Part shown: positions 50,876-60,384 of the stretch, piece by piece
Layout of the letters: each line of letters starts with the position of its first letter
Position numbering within the stretch: position 1 is the stretch's first letter
Assembly: GCA_964568395.1 (NCBI GenBank)
Contig: CAZMPN010000009.1
Location: forward strand, 1 to 64,000
Length of the DNA: 64,000 nucleotides
From: UBA6016 sp964568395
GTDB lineage: Bacteria > Campylobacterota > Campylobacteria > Campylobacterales > UBA6016
Direction: 5' to 3'
Notes under the pieces: generated by a model
The model's input: only the letters and a program-made list of their open reading frames with translations
What the model was told of the DNA's origin: nothing
Databases searched by the model: none
Program-made: the position numbers and the translations under genes

Positions 50876-53431
50876 ATGGGCTTTATGGAAAACTATAAAC
50901 AGCACATTGAAGAGAGGGCGGCCCTTGGCGTTCCTCCTCTGGCGCTTGATAAAAACCAAGTAAGCGAACTAGTAGAACTACTAAGAAGCGAAAAAAAAGC
51001 AAACGCCGAACTTGCGGACCTGCTGGAAAACAGAGTTAACCCTGGTGTTGACGACGGCGCCAAAGTAAAGGCCGAGTACCTCGCCAAGATACTTGACAAC
51101 TCGGAAGAGTGCGCAAGCATCTCGAAGCTAGACGCCGTAAGAATGCTAGGCAAAATGCTGGGCGGCTACAACGTAAAACCACTAATCAACGCTCTATGCG
51201 GCGATGATACGAGTGTGGCGAAAGCCGCCGCGAACGAGCTAAAAAATACCCTTCTTGTATATGAGGCGTTTAACGATATCGTTGAGCTTTCAAAATCAAA
51301 CGTACTTGCCGAAGAGGTGCTAAACAGCTGGGCGAACGCCGAGTGGTTTACAAATAAACCTTCTACGCCTGACGTTATGGAAGTCGTAGTTTTCAAGGTT
51401 CCAGGCGAAACAAATACGGACGACCTATCTCCTGCTAGCGAAGCTTTCACTAGGGCGGACATCCCGCTTCACGCAAACTCCATGCTAAGAGCGAAAATGC
51501 CTGAAGGCCTCTCTACTATAGCGGAGCTAAAGAAAAAAGGGATGCCGATAGCATACGTAGGCGACGTAGTAGGTACCGGAAGCTCTAGAAAATCTGCGGC
51601 AAACTCCGTACAATGGCATCTAGGCGTCGATATCCCAGGCGTGCCAAACAAAAGAACCGGCGGCGTGGTAATCGGCGGCGTTATCGCTCCTATATTCTTC
51701 GCGACTTGTGAAGACTCCGGCGCTCTTCCTATCCAAGCGGATGTGACGCAGATGGAAACTGGCGATGTCATCAAGATAGACATCAAAAAAGGCGAAATCA
51801 GCAAAAACGGAAGCGTAATATCTACGTTCAAGCTTTCCCCAAACACTATTCTTGACGAAGTAAGAGCCGGAGGCAGGGTGCCCCTAATTATCGGTAGAGG
51901 TCTAACGTCAAAAGCTAGAAACGTACTAGGGCTTGGCGCCGAAAATATATTTAAAAAACCGGAACAGCCAAAAGATACGGGCAAAGGCTATACGCTTGCC
52001 CAAAAAATGGTCGGCAAAGCGTGCGGCGTAGCTGGCATCAGACCTGGAACATACTGCGAGCCGCATACGATGACTGTAGGTAGCCAAGATACTACCGGGC
52101 CAATGACTAGAGACGAGATAAAAGAGCTTAGCGCGCTCGGCTTCTCCGCTGATTTCGTGCTTCAAAGCTTCTGCCATACGGCCGCTTATCCTAAGCCGTC
52201 AGACGAGACGCTGCACAAAACGCTTCCTGGCTTTATCACTTCAAGAACCGGCGTGAGCCTTAAGCCGGGCGATGGCGTAATCCACAGTTGGCTAAACAGA
52301 ATGGTTCTTCCTGATACGGTAGGTACGGGCGGCGATAGCCATACTAGATTCCCGATAGGTATATCTTTCCCTGCCGGTTCGGGTCTTGTCGCGTTCGCGG
52401 CGGTTACAGGCTCTATGCCTCTTGAAATGCCGGAATCTGTACTTGTAAAGTTCAAAGGCAAAATGCAACCGGGAATTACGCTCAGAGACCTTGTGAACGC
52501 CATTCCGTACTATGCCGAAAAAGCCGGACTTCTGACTATTGAGAAGAAAAACAAAAAGAATATCTTTAACGGCAGGGTGCTTGAGATAGAAGGCCTTCCG
52601 ACTCTAAAAGTAGAGCAAGCGTTCGAGCTATCCGACGCGTCTGCGGAGAGAAGCGCCGCCGCTTGTACGGTTAGACTTGACAAAGAGCCGGTAATCGAAT
52701 ACCTAAAATCGAACATCACTCTAATAGAGGCTATGATAGAGGCCGGATACGAAGACAAAGCTACGCTTCAAAGAAGAGCCGACAAAATGAAAGAGTGGCT
52801 CAAAAACCCGACCCTTATGGAGCCGGACGCTGACGCTGAGTATGCGGCCGTAATCGAAATCGACCTTGACAACCTAAAAGAGCCGCTAGTGGCTTGCCCG
52901 AACGACCCTGACTTCGTAAGACCGCTTAGCGAAGTAGCGGGCGATGCGATCCAGGAAGTATTCCTTGGTTCTTGTATGACAAACATCGGCCACTATAGAG
53001 CTGCCGGAGAAGTGATGAGAGGGGCAGGCAAAATAGCCGTTAACACTTTCTGGATAGTCCCTCCGACCAAAATGGACGAAAAACAGCTTCAAAATGAAGG
53101 CTACTATGAAGTATATAAAGCGATAGGCGCAAGAACCGAAGTTCCTGGATGTTCGCTATGTATGGGTAACCAGGCGCAAGCCGCCGAGGGTACTACGGTA
53201 TTCTCGACTTCGACTAGAAACTTCGATAACAGACTCGGTAAAAACACGAGGGTTTACTTGGGAAGCGCGGAGCTTGCCGCGGTTTGCGCGAAGCTTGGCA
53301 AAATACCTACGGTTGAAGAGTATATGAGTGTTGTTCCGGCCGCTATCGCAGGCAAAGAGAGCGACATCTACAAATACCTAAACTTTAACGAAATCGCAAA
53401 CTATCATCTTGCCGAGAGAGAGGCGAACTAA
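50876..53431 (+). CDS. acnB: Bifunctional aconitate hydratase 2 / 2-methylisocitrate dehydratase
   Basis: 851 residues with the AcnB order: an N-terminal HEAT-like domain (~1-155), the swivel domain (TNTDDLSPASEAFTRADIPLHA, GVVIGGVIAPIFFATCEDSGALP), and domains 1-3 with cluster cysteines in GSCMTNIGHYRAAG and PGCSLCMGNQA. It interconverts citrate and isocitrate in the TCA cycle and may bind RNA when the cluster is lost. AGGAG lies eight bases before the ATG. Confidence 0.95.
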   Translation: MGFMENYKQHIEERAALGVPPLALDKNQVSELVELLRSEKKANAELADLLENRVNPGVDDGAKVKAEYLAKILDNSEECASISKLDAVRMLGKMLGGYNVKPLINALCGDDTSVAKAAANELKNTLLVYEAFNDIVELSKSNVLAEEVLNSWANAEWFTNKPSTPDVMEVVVFKVPGETNTDDLSPASEAFTRADIPLHANSMLRAKMPEGLSTIAELKKKGMPIAYVGDVVGTGSSRKSAANSVQWHLGVDIPGVPNKRTGGVVIGGVIAPIFFATCEDSGALPIQADVTQMETGDVIKIDIKKGEISKNGSVISTFKLSPNTILDEVRAGGRVPLIIGRGLTSKARNVLGLGAENIFKKPEQPKDTGKGYTLAQKMVGKACGVAGIRPGTYCEPHTMTVGSQDTTGPMTRDEIKELSALGFSADFVLQSFCHTAAYPKPSDETLHKTLPGFITSRTGVSLKPGDGVIHSWLNRMVLPDTVGTGGDSHTRFPIGISFPAGSGLVAFAAVTGSMPLEMPESVLVKFKGKMQPGITLRDLVNAIPYYAEKAGLLTIEKKNKKNIFNGRVLEIEGLPTLKVEQAFELSDASAERSAAACTVRLDKEPVIEYLKSNITLIEAMIEAGYEDKATLQRRADKMKEWLKNPTLMEPDADAEYAAVIEIDLDNLKEPLVACPNDPDFVRPLSEVAGDAIQEVFLGSCMTNIGHYRAAGEVMRGAGKIAVNTFWIVPPTKMDEKQLQNEGYYEVYKAIGARTEVPGCSLCMGNQAQAAEGTTVFSTSTRNFDNRLGKNTRVYLGSAELAAVCAKLGKIPTVEEYMSVVPAAIAGKESDIYKYLNFNEIANYHLAEREAN

Positions 53432-53497
53432 CCTTCTCTCTCCTCTTTTCTTTACTCCGTATTTGGTTATAATAAAACGCCAAAACGGAGTATAAAC

Positions 53498-54109
53498 TTG
53501 CATAAAATCACGCTATCTTTGCTACTTTCAACCTCCATTCTTTTTTCAAACGACCTCGTGGACGCGCTAAAAGGTGTCAAGCCAAAGAATAGGACAACCG
53601 AGACGACATCCAAAAATATTAAGCGCATAGAGTGCGACAAGAGCGTAGTGGATGCGATAAGCGAGAACAATATACGTTTTTCCCGCACCCAAATAGAGAA
53701 TCTAAAAGAGCTCAACGGCTGCCTTATTGCCGGAGATATTACGCCGCTGATGATGGCCGCATATAGCGATAGGCCGACTATTGTTAAGATGTTTTTGGAC
53801 GCCGGGGTGGACGCGAACGAGATAAACGCAAAAGGATATAGCGCGCTCCATTTTGCGGCGTTTTACGGAAATTACGAGGCGATTTTGCTTCTTTTGGAAA
53901 AGGGCGCAAATATAGACGCTATGAATGACGCAGGAGAGACTCCGCTTATGATAGCGGCCTCATACGGGAATGCCAAGACGGTTGGTGTTTTGATCTCAAA
54001 AGGGGCGGATGTGTATATCAGGAATTCGTCAAGACAGACGGCAAGAGAGCTTGCCGCAAAAAAAGGCAAAAAAGAGGTGCTTGCGGTAATGGATAAGCCT
54101 AGGCGATAG
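53498..54109 (+). CDS. Exported ankyrin-repeat protein
   Basis: 203 residues from a TTG with GGAG eight bases upstream. A signal peptide (ITLSLLLSTSILFS) is followed by a ~55-residue linker and about four ankyrin repeats (TPLMMAAYSDRPTIVKMFLDAG, YSALHFAAFYGNYEAILLLLEKG, TPLMIAASYGNAKTVGVLISKG). A periplasmic protein-binding role is likely; the partner is unknown. It follows acnB by 66 bases and overlaps the convergent NnrS-like gene by 11. Confidence 0.78.
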   Translation: MHKITLSLLLSTSILFSNDLVDALKGVKPKNRTTETTSKNIKRIECDKSVVDAISENNIRFSRTQIENLKELNGCLIAGDITPLMMAAYSDRPTIVKMFLDAGVDANEINAKGYSALHFAAFYGNYEAILLLLEKGANIDAMNDAGETPLMIAASYGNAKTVGVLISKGADVYIRNSSRQTARELAAKKGKKEVLAVMDKPRR

Positions 54110-55337
54110 GTATGGCCTTCGACTCGCGCCTAAAGATGAGCACCGCGCCAACGATATTTTTGAGCAGTACCGCAAAGCCGGCGGCCGCAGCCATACATCC
54201 AAACTGAAACAGCGGCTGCGCGAAAATGGAGAGTACGAATAGGCCGAGCGAGCACCAGTGCAGCCAAAGTTCTATGTTCGCATCCTTATCCTTTATCATC
54301 TCCCTTACGCTCGGAGCGTCCCATTTCCCAATGCTCGTCAGGTGAAACCACGCCAAAAATGGAACTATCTTGTTCATCATGGCTTTGACTATGGAGCCCA
54401 AAAAGCCGAGCCCAAAAAACAAGGCAAACAAAAACTCTGCTTCTTTCAGTTCGAAAAATAGAGAGTACGCCCACAACGCAAGCCCCATAAGCAAAGAGAT
54501 AAGCCCTGTCTGCCATAGCTTCAAGGATGCGTCTGACATCAGTCTTTTACGCTCTTTTATCTTTTTGAGGGCTACGACCGCAAACGCCGCAAACGCAATC
54601 CATATTACTATTTGGGATAACGATGATATATATGGAACAAAAAGCGCCACAGAGGCTATGCTTATCACGATAGGCCACATCCTGCAAAACTTCGGGAACT
54701 CGGGCGAGACGTAAAACATCGGAAGCACCTGATGCGCTACGGATATGATCAGAGTGCCGAAAAATCCGAATACCGCAAGCAGTATATGTATTTGTGTAAA
54801 CTTGGCGTGCGACTCTGAAAGCGAACCTAACGCATGCGAGCTAAGCAGGTGCATACCTATCAACAAAGCTAGTATGCCGACGATAATCGCCACTCTCATC
54901 CCCTTGACCATCTGGCTGACTATCTCTTTTTTTGAAAAGATTTTAAAAAGCAGCATTCCGAAAAACAAGGCTACTGCACATAAAATAAGTAATCCCGCGA
55001 TACCGAGCAGCGCTCTCAAAAATACAAATCCGCCAAAAAATAGTAAAGCGGCTAAGCTAAAAGCGATTATGGAGAATTTGATTATTTTCGGGCTATCTAT
55101 CTTTACGCCGCCGACCACGGGGAGCATCTGCGTTAGCGAGCCGAGAACCGCGTTTAGCAAAAAACCTATCGTAAACAGATGGATCGAAGCTATGACGTAC
55201 GGGTTGTATCTGTTTGTGTCGATAGTAAACGCAAGCGCCAAAAAAGCGATAAAGCCAAAAAAAGCGGCCGCTATAAAAAACGGATATACCGTCCTAAAAG
55301 GCGGCGCGTCAGATAACGATAATCCTGCCGTATTCAT
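54099..55337 (-). CDS. NnrS-related polytopic membrane protein
   Basis: 412 residues with about 12 membrane segments and conserved histidines: ASIHLFTIGFLLNAVLGSL, FTQIHILLAVFGFFGTLII with SVAHQVLPMFY, and FLAWFHLTSIG. The pattern and the YPFFIAAAFFGF opening are a distant match to NnrS, a heme/copper membrane protein linked to nitric-oxide tolerance. It overlaps the DUF2249 gene by 29 bases in an operon led by a hemerythrin. Family assignment is moderate. Confidence 0.6.
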   Translation of the reverse strand: MNTAGLSLSDAPPFRTVYPFFIAAAFFGFIAFLALAFTIDTNRYNPYVIASIHLFTIGFLLNAVLGSLTQMLPVVGGVKIDSPKIIKFSIIAFSLAALLFFGGFVFLRALLGIAGLLILCAVALFFGMLLFKIFSKKEIVSQMVKGMRVAIIVGILALLIGMHLLSSHALGSLSESHAKFTQIHILLAVFGFFGTLIISVAHQVLPMFYVSPEFPKFCRMWPIVISIASVALFVPYISSLSQIVIWIAFAAFAVVALKKIKERKRLMSDASLKLWQTGLISLLMGLALWAYSLFFELKEAEFLFALFFGLGFLGSIVKAMMNKIVPFLAWFHLTSIGKWDAPSVREMIKDKDANIELWLHWCSLGLFVLSIFAQPLFQFGCMAAAAGFAVLLKNIVGAVLIFRRESKAIPIA

Positions 55338-55596
55338 CTTCTATTCTTTTCAGTATATATTTTTTTGTCTCTTCGTCACGCTTTAGCCAGCCGTAGACGT
55401 AGTGGACTCCGTCCAATTCAAAGTAGAGATGGCTTATCCCCATATTATCCAGCACGGCTTCCAGTCTGCACGGTTTCATCCTGTGCAGCATCTTTAGATA
55501 TTCCCCGTCTTTTAGGTTTCTGGCTATCTTTATAGCCTGCTCGAGAGGAAGAGGGGCCTCCAGCTCTCTTGCGTCAAGCAGCTTTTCAGACGGCAT
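55309..55596 (-). CDS. DUF2249 domain protein
   Basis: 95 residues with LDARELEAPLPLEQAIKIARNLKDGEYLKMLH, the DUF2249 signature, and a TusA-like beta-alpha layout. DUF2249 proteins are commonly fused to or encoded next to hemerythrin domains and nitric-oxide reductase genes. It overlaps both neighbours (10 and 29 bases), so the three are tightly coupled. The exact biochemical role is unknown. Confidence 0.75.
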   Translation of the reverse strand: MPSEKLLDARELEAPLPLEQAIKIARNLKDGEYLKMLHRMKPCRLEAVLDNMGISHLYFELDGVHYVYGWLKRDEETKKYILKRIEDEYGRIIVI

Positions 55597-56029
55597 CTCT
55601 CGTGTCTTTCATCTGCTCTACGAGCGCCTGCGCTTCTGCGGACAGCACCTGGTCGCACATGGTATAGAGTATCTGCTCCTCTTTCGAGTTGTGTTGTTGC
55701 ACCAGAATGTTAAACGATTCGCAAAGCCCCAGAAGCTGTGATTTGTTTGCCGCCATGAGCGCTTTTTCCATCATGCCGATGTTAAATCTCATCTGTTCGT
55801 GTTCTCTTCTCATGACTTCGGTAGGGCCGCAGTTCATACCGCTTCTTAGCTCAAACGCCGGAAACAATATCTTCTCTTCCATCGTAAAATGCTCTTCAAA
55901 CTCTTTTGCCATCTTCTCAAAAGAGTTTTTCGCGGCCGCCATATCCCATTTCACGATAGCGTTTTCAAAATCGGCGAAGCTCTCGTCGCAAAACTTGTGG
56001 TCTTTTCCCAAAAACTCTTTTATACTCAT
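55586..56029 (-). CDS. Hemerythrin HHE domain protein
   Basis: 147 residues. The diiron ligands follow the HHE pattern: LGKDHKFCDE, FEEHFTMEEKILFPAFE, RREHEQMRF and LVQQHNSKEEQILY. It would bind oxygen or nitric oxide, or help repair di-iron centres under nitrosative stress as in YtfE/RIC-like proteins. It is the first gene of a three-gene unit and has an FNR-like operator 53 bases upstream. Confidence 0.85.
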   Translation of the reverse strand: MSIKEFLGKDHKFCDESFADFENAIVKWDMAAAKNSFEKMAKEFEEHFTMEEKILFPAFELRSGMNCGPTEVMRREHEQMRFNIGMMEKALMAANKSQLLGLCESFNILVQQHNSKEEQILYTMCDQVLSAEAQALVEQMKDTRDAV

Positions 56030-56081
56030 CTCAAACTCCTCTTTTTTGTGGGAAGTTTATGTAAAAAAAAGAGTTTTTTTA

Positions 56082-56095
56082 TTGATTCGCGTCAA
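56082..56095 (-). promoter_or_regulatory. FNR/CRP-family operator before the hemerythrin operon
   Basis: On the minus strand TTGAC-GCGA-ATCAA, half-sites identical to those at 2880-2893. A -10-like TACATA (56058-56063) is centred about 28 bp downstream, consistent with a class II activator site near -41.5. It abuts the lolA stop codon. Confidence 0.6.
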
Positions 56096-56611
56096 CTATT
56101 TTATAATATCTATATCCGGTCCCGGTCTAAAGTCGAAAATCTTGTCCGAAACGGCTATGTTTTTCTTCCTCTCTTTGAAAACTATCTCCGTGTCGTTGTC
56201 TAGAGAGTCTTTGTATGTCAATTTCTCTATCATGTTGTTGGAGACTTTGAATCTATATGTAATATCCCCGCTTTTTGCGCTATATTCGTCGCCGCCTTCA
56301 GGCTTTGCGTTTTTTAGTATCGACTCGAGCGAGATCTGGCTCTTTTTCTTCAGGTATTTCGCTTGGGATAGTTCCGGTTCGTACACTATGACCGTCTCGT
56401 CTTTTACGAATACGCTTTTTTTCATCGGTTTTTGGTACTCCCATAGCGCCTGGCTAGGTTTTTTGGCGACGAGTCTGCCGCTATACTCTATCTTTTTGCC
56501 GGATTTGTTTTTTATGGTCTGTACAAACGAGGCCTCGAACGTCTCGTAGTCGAAGGAGAGGCCAAAGCACGAGAGCGCAAAAGCGCCGCAGATAAAAGCT
56601 TTTTTAAGCAT
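56096..56611 (-). CDS. lolA: Outer-membrane lipoprotein carrier LolA
   Basis: 171 residues with a signal peptide (MLKKAFICGAFALSCFG) and the LolA half-barrel: TFEASFVQTIKNKSGKKIEYSGRLVAKKPSQALWEYQKP. It carries lipoproteins across the periplasm after release by a LolC/E-type permease, one of which lies two genes away on the other strand. A -10 TATACT is at 56637-56642. Confidence 0.8.
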   Translation of the reverse strand: MLKKAFICGAFALSCFGLSFDYETFEASFVQTIKNKSGKKIEYSGRLVAKKPSQALWEYQKPMKKSVFVKDETVIVYEPELSQAKYLKKKSQISLESILKNAKPEGGDEYSAKSGDITYRFKVSNNMIEKLTYKDSLDNDTEIVFKERKKNIAVSDKIFDFRPGPDIDIIK

Positions 56612-56717
56612 CGTGGATACCCTGTTTTTGGCGCGCAGTATAGCTTAGAGGGGTTTAAGTTTATAGTAGTTTTGGTATTATGGGCGCCAAACTTAAGCGA
56701 ATTTGGGACTTTAATAG

Positions 56718-59180
56718 ATGATAAAAACCATAGTAAACAAAATAATGGGTACTAGAAATGAAAAAGAGCTAAAAAGATATAGAAAAAAACTTGCCGAGAT
56801 AAACGCGCTGGAGCCTAAATATGCGGCAATGTCGGACGACGAGCTAAAAGCGGCTTTTGCTGCGCTGAGGAAAAGAGTGATTGATGGAGAGTCTCTGGAC
56901 GCCGCATTGTTCGACTCTTTTGCGATAACCAGGGAGGCATCAAAAAGGGTGCTTGGAATGAGACACCATGACGTTCAGATGATAGGCGGTATGGTGCTAA
57001 ACGACGGACGTATCGCCGAGATGAAAACAGGCGAGGGCAAGACGCTCGTCGCGACGCTCGCGGTCATACTAAACGCCATGAAGGGCGAAGGCGTACACGT
57101 AATTACGGTAAACGACTATCTTGCAAAAAGGGACGCCACGGAGATGGGCGTACTTTATAACTTCCTAGGATTTACCGTCGGCGCCATACTCTCGGACGAA
57201 GACGACGAAGAGGTAAAAAAGGCCGCATACGACGCAGATATTACATACGGCACTAACAACGAATTCGGATTCGACTATCTAAGGGACAATATGAAGTACT
57301 CCAAGGCTTCGCAAGTCCAAAGAAACCACCACTTTGCGATAGTGGACGAGGTGGATTCTATCCTTATTGACGAGGCAAGAACCCCTCTTATCATCTCCGG
57401 TCCTACGAAGTCGTTCATGGGTCAATATGAAAAAGCGAACGAAGTTGCTTTAAGGCTGGAAGTCGAAAAGCACTTTACGGTTGATGAGAAAAACAGGGTA
57501 ATCCTTATGACGGAAGAGGGTATCAGATACGCCGAAGAGCTATTCGACGTCGGAAATCTATACGACCTTGACAACGCCGTGCTCTCCCATAGGCTTGACC
57601 AGGCGCTAAAAGCCCAATACCTATTCAAGATAGACGTCGATTACGTCGTAAGGGAAGGCGAAATAATCATCGTAGACGAATTTACCGGTAGATTAAGCGA
57701 GGGGAAAAGATACTCCGAGGGGCTGCATCAGGCGCTCGAGGCAAAAGAGGGCGTACTAATCAAGGAAGAGAGCCAGACCCTGGCCGACATCACGTTCCAA
57801 AACTACTTTAGGCTCTACTCTAAGCTTGCCGGTATGACCGGTACGGCGCAGACCGAAGCTACGGAATTTAGCGAGATATATGGGCTTGACGTTATCTCTA
57901 TCCCGACGAACGTGCCTGTGGCTAGAATAGATATGAACGACCTTATTTTCAAGACCGAAGAAGAGAAGTATGAGGCCGTAATCAAAAAAATAAGAGAGCT
58001 GAATTCCAAAGGACAACCGATACTTATAGGCACGGCTTCGATAGAAAAGAGCGAAGCTCTGCACGAAGTGCTCAAAAAAGAGAAGATCGCCCATACCGTG
58101 CTAAACGCCAAGAACCATGAGCAAGAGGCCGAGATAATCAAGCTTGCCGGCGTAAAAGGCGCCGTTACGGTGGCTACGAATATGGCGGGGCGGGGCGTCG
58201 ACATTAAGCTGGGCGACGACGTGAAGGCTCTTGGCGGTCTGGCTATCATCGGCACGGAAAGACACGAGAGCAGACGTATAGACAACCAGCTAAGAGGGCG
58301 AAGCGGGAGACAGGGCGACCCTGGTTTTAGCCAGTTCTATCTAAGCCTTGACGATACGCTTCTTAGGATTTTCGGAAGCGACAAGATAAAAGCCATTATG
58401 AATAGGCTGGGGCTTGAGAGAGGCGAGCATATAGACTCCAAGCTGGTAACGAACGCCGTCGAAAAAGCGCAGAAAAAAGTCGAGAGTATGCACTACGAGA
58501 GCAGAAAACACCTGCTTGAGTATGACGACATAGCCAACGCCCAAAGAAAAATAATCTACGGCTTTAGAAACGAGCTTTTGAGCCCTGATTTTGATATATC
58601 CGCAAAAATAGACGAAAACAGATACGTATATGCGGAAAATATTTTGGCGGACGCCGGAATCTTCTACGGTCTCGAGAGGGAGGATTTCAACCTTCAAAAA
58701 GCTTGCGAACTGCTGCAGGAAGATATAGGTCTCGAAGTAGACGAGGCGCAGCTGGAAGGCCTGGAGTATGAAGATCTGAAGCAAAAAGTTTACGAGCTTA
58801 TGGGCGAATACTATGAAGCGAAGCTCTCCGTCGTAGACGAAACGCAGAAAAAAGAGATAGAGAAGATACTCTACCTTCAAACGCTAGACGAGGCATGGAG
58901 AGAGCATCTGTATCAGATGGATATACTAAAAACCGGTATCGGACTAAGGGGCTACAATCAAAAAGACCCTCTTGTGGAGTATAAAAAAGAGAGCTACAAG
59001 CTCTTTACCGAGCTTGTCGAAACCGTCAAGATAAACGCCGTCAGAATACTCCATTCGTTTAAAATAGGCAGCGACACCACGGCCGAAGAGATAGGGTACC
59101 AAGACGAGAGCATAGAGATAGTTCCGGCTAGCCAAAAAAGAGAAGAGAGGCTCAAAAACTACGATAAGAAAAAGAGCTGA
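56718..59180 (+). CDS. secA: Preprotein translocase subunit SecA
   Basis: 820 residues. NBD1 has RHHDVQMIGGMVLNDG and Walker A TGEGKTLVATL, DEVDSILIDEARTPL; NBD2 has TNMAGRGVDI and ESRRIDNQLRGRSGRQGDPG. The C-terminus ends in a basic tail (KREERLKNYDKKKS) without the CxCxSG...CC zinc motif used for SecB/lipid contact in other SecA proteins. It drives export through SecYEG. A -10 TATTAT is at 56676-56681. Confidence 0.95.
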   Translation: MIKTIVNKIMGTRNEKELKRYRKKLAEINALEPKYAAMSDDELKAAFAALRKRVIDGESLDAALFDSFAITREASKRVLGMRHHDVQMIGGMVLNDGRIAEMKTGEGKTLVATLAVILNAMKGEGVHVITVNDYLAKRDATEMGVLYNFLGFTVGAILSDEDDEEVKKAAYDADITYGTNNEFGFDYLRDNMKYSKASQVQRNHHFAIVDEVDSILIDEARTPLIISGPTKSFMGQYEKANEVALRLEVEKHFTVDEKNRVILMTEEGIRYAEELFDVGNLYDLDNAVLSHRLDQALKAQYLFKIDVDYVVREGEIIIVDEFTGRLSEGKRYSEGLHQALEAKEGVLIKEESQTLADITFQNYFRLYSKLAGMTGTAQTEATEFSEIYGLDVISIPTNVPVARIDMNDLIFKTEEEKYEAVIKKIRELNSKGQPILIGTASIEKSEALHEVLKKEKIAHTVLNAKNHEQEAEIIKLAGVKGAVTVATNMAGRGVDIKLGDDVKALGGLAIIGTERHESRRIDNQLRGRSGRQGDPGFSQFYLSLDDTLLRIFGSDKIKAIMNRLGLERGEHIDSKLVTNAVEKAQKKVESMHYESRKHLLEYDDIANAQRKIIYGFRNELLSPDFDISAKIDENRYVYAENILADAGIFYGLEREDFNLQKACELLQEDIGLEVDEAQLEGLEYEDLKQKVYELMGEYYEAKLSVVDETQKKEIEKILYLQTLDEAWREHLYQMDILKTGIGLRGYNQKDPLVEYKKESYKLFTELVETVKINAVRILHSFKIGSDTTAEEIGYQDESIEIVPASQKREERLKNYDKKKS

Positions 59181-60382
59181 TGAATAAAAAGCTTATACGC
59201 TTCATTGTCTCTAAATATCTTAGATTTGACCCGTCGCAGCCGTTTATATCCATAACGGCAGCTTTGGCGTTCATAGGCGTCGGGCTGGGCGTATTCGTGC
59301 TTATCGTCGCGATGGCTATCATGAACGGCTTCGATAAGGAGTTTGAGAAAAAGCTCTTTACAATGAACTACCCGATAACGCTTTATTCAAAACACGGCTA
59401 TGAGATTTCATCTGATTTCGTGGCCGAGCTTCAAAAAAATAATCCTGAGTTCAAATTTAGCCCATTCCTAAGGGCTAGCGCCATAGCCAAAAGAAATGAA
59501 AACATGGAGGGCGTAGTCGTATTCGGCGTGGATATCGCCGCGGAAAAACAGATCAACGACGTGGTAGCCGGCAGCTTGGGCAAAGATGGACTTGGCGGCT
59601 TCGAGGCCCTGATAGGCAAAAAACTAAAAGAGGACTTCGACCTCGTTAAGGGCGACAAACTGACTATCATATTTGCCGAAGGAGAGCCGCAAGGCATCGG
59701 AATTTCGCCTATGATGAAAAGATTTTCCGTAAATAAGAGCTTTTCATCCGGACTTCTTGCGTACGACAAGGGATATGTGTACGTAAACGCAAAGGATTTG
59801 GCGAGGGCTCTTGGTAGAAGCGAGGATCTTTACGACGGCGTGCATATATACTCCAAAGAGCCGCTAAAAGATATAAAGCTACTGCAGACAAGGCTTCCGG
59901 ACGAATACGCGCTTGTCGGCTGGTGGCAGCAAAACGGCAACTTCTTTGCGGCTTTGGCGCTAGAAAAAAGAGCCCTCTTCGTGGTGCTGATGCTAATAAT
60001 ACTCGTAGCGTCGCTAAATATAGTAAGCTCTCTCTTGATGACGGTTATGAGCAGGAGAAAAGAGATAGCGCTTCTTTTGTCGCTAGGCGCCGATAAAAAC
60101 GAGATAAAAGCGATATTTTTCAGGCTTGGGGCGATAATAGGCGGCGGCGGTATAGTCGTCGGCGTAATTCTCTCCGCTATAGCGCTCTTGCTGCTTTCAA
60201 ACTTTGACATAATAAGCCTACCGGCCGACGTATACGGCAGCACGAAGCTGCCTTTGGAGCTTTCCATGGTCGATTTCTGCCTTATTACGCTGGGCTCGCT
60301 CGCGATAGTGTTTTTGTCGTCGTATTACCCTGCCAAAAAAGCTTCAGAGGTAGACGCCCTGACAGTACTTAGAAACGAATAG
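59180..60382 (+). CDS. LolC/LolE-type lipoprotein-releasing ABC permease
   Basis: 400 residues with one N-terminal membrane segment (LAFIGVGLGVFVLIVAMAIMNGF), a periplasmic domain, and three C-terminal segments including LILVASLNIVSSLLMTVMSRRKEIALL and the closing KKASEVDALTVLRNE. The ATG overlaps the secA stop (TGATG). Campylobacterota often have a single permease of this kind; its LolD ATPase is not adjacent. Context with lolA supports the lipoprotein role. Confidence 0.8.
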   Translation: MNKKLIRFIVSKYLRFDPSQPFISITAALAFIGVGLGVFVLIVAMAIMNGFDKEFEKKLFTMNYPITLYSKHGYEISSDFVAELQKNNPEFKFSPFLRASAIAKRNENMEGVVVFGVDIAAEKQINDVVAGSLGKDGLGGFEALIGKKLKEDFDLVKGDKLTIIFAEGEPQGIGISPMMKRFSVNKSFSSGLLAYDKGYVYVNAKDLARALGRSEDLYDGVHIYSKEPLKDIKLLQTRLPDEYALVGWWQQNGNFFAALALEKRALFVVLMLIILVASLNIVSSLLMTVMSRRKEIALLLSLGADKNEIKAIFFRLGAIIGGGGIVVGVILSAIALLLLSNFDIISLPADVYGSTKLPLELSMVDFCLITLGSLAIVFLSSYYPAKKASEVDALTVLRNE

Positions 60383-60384
60383 AT

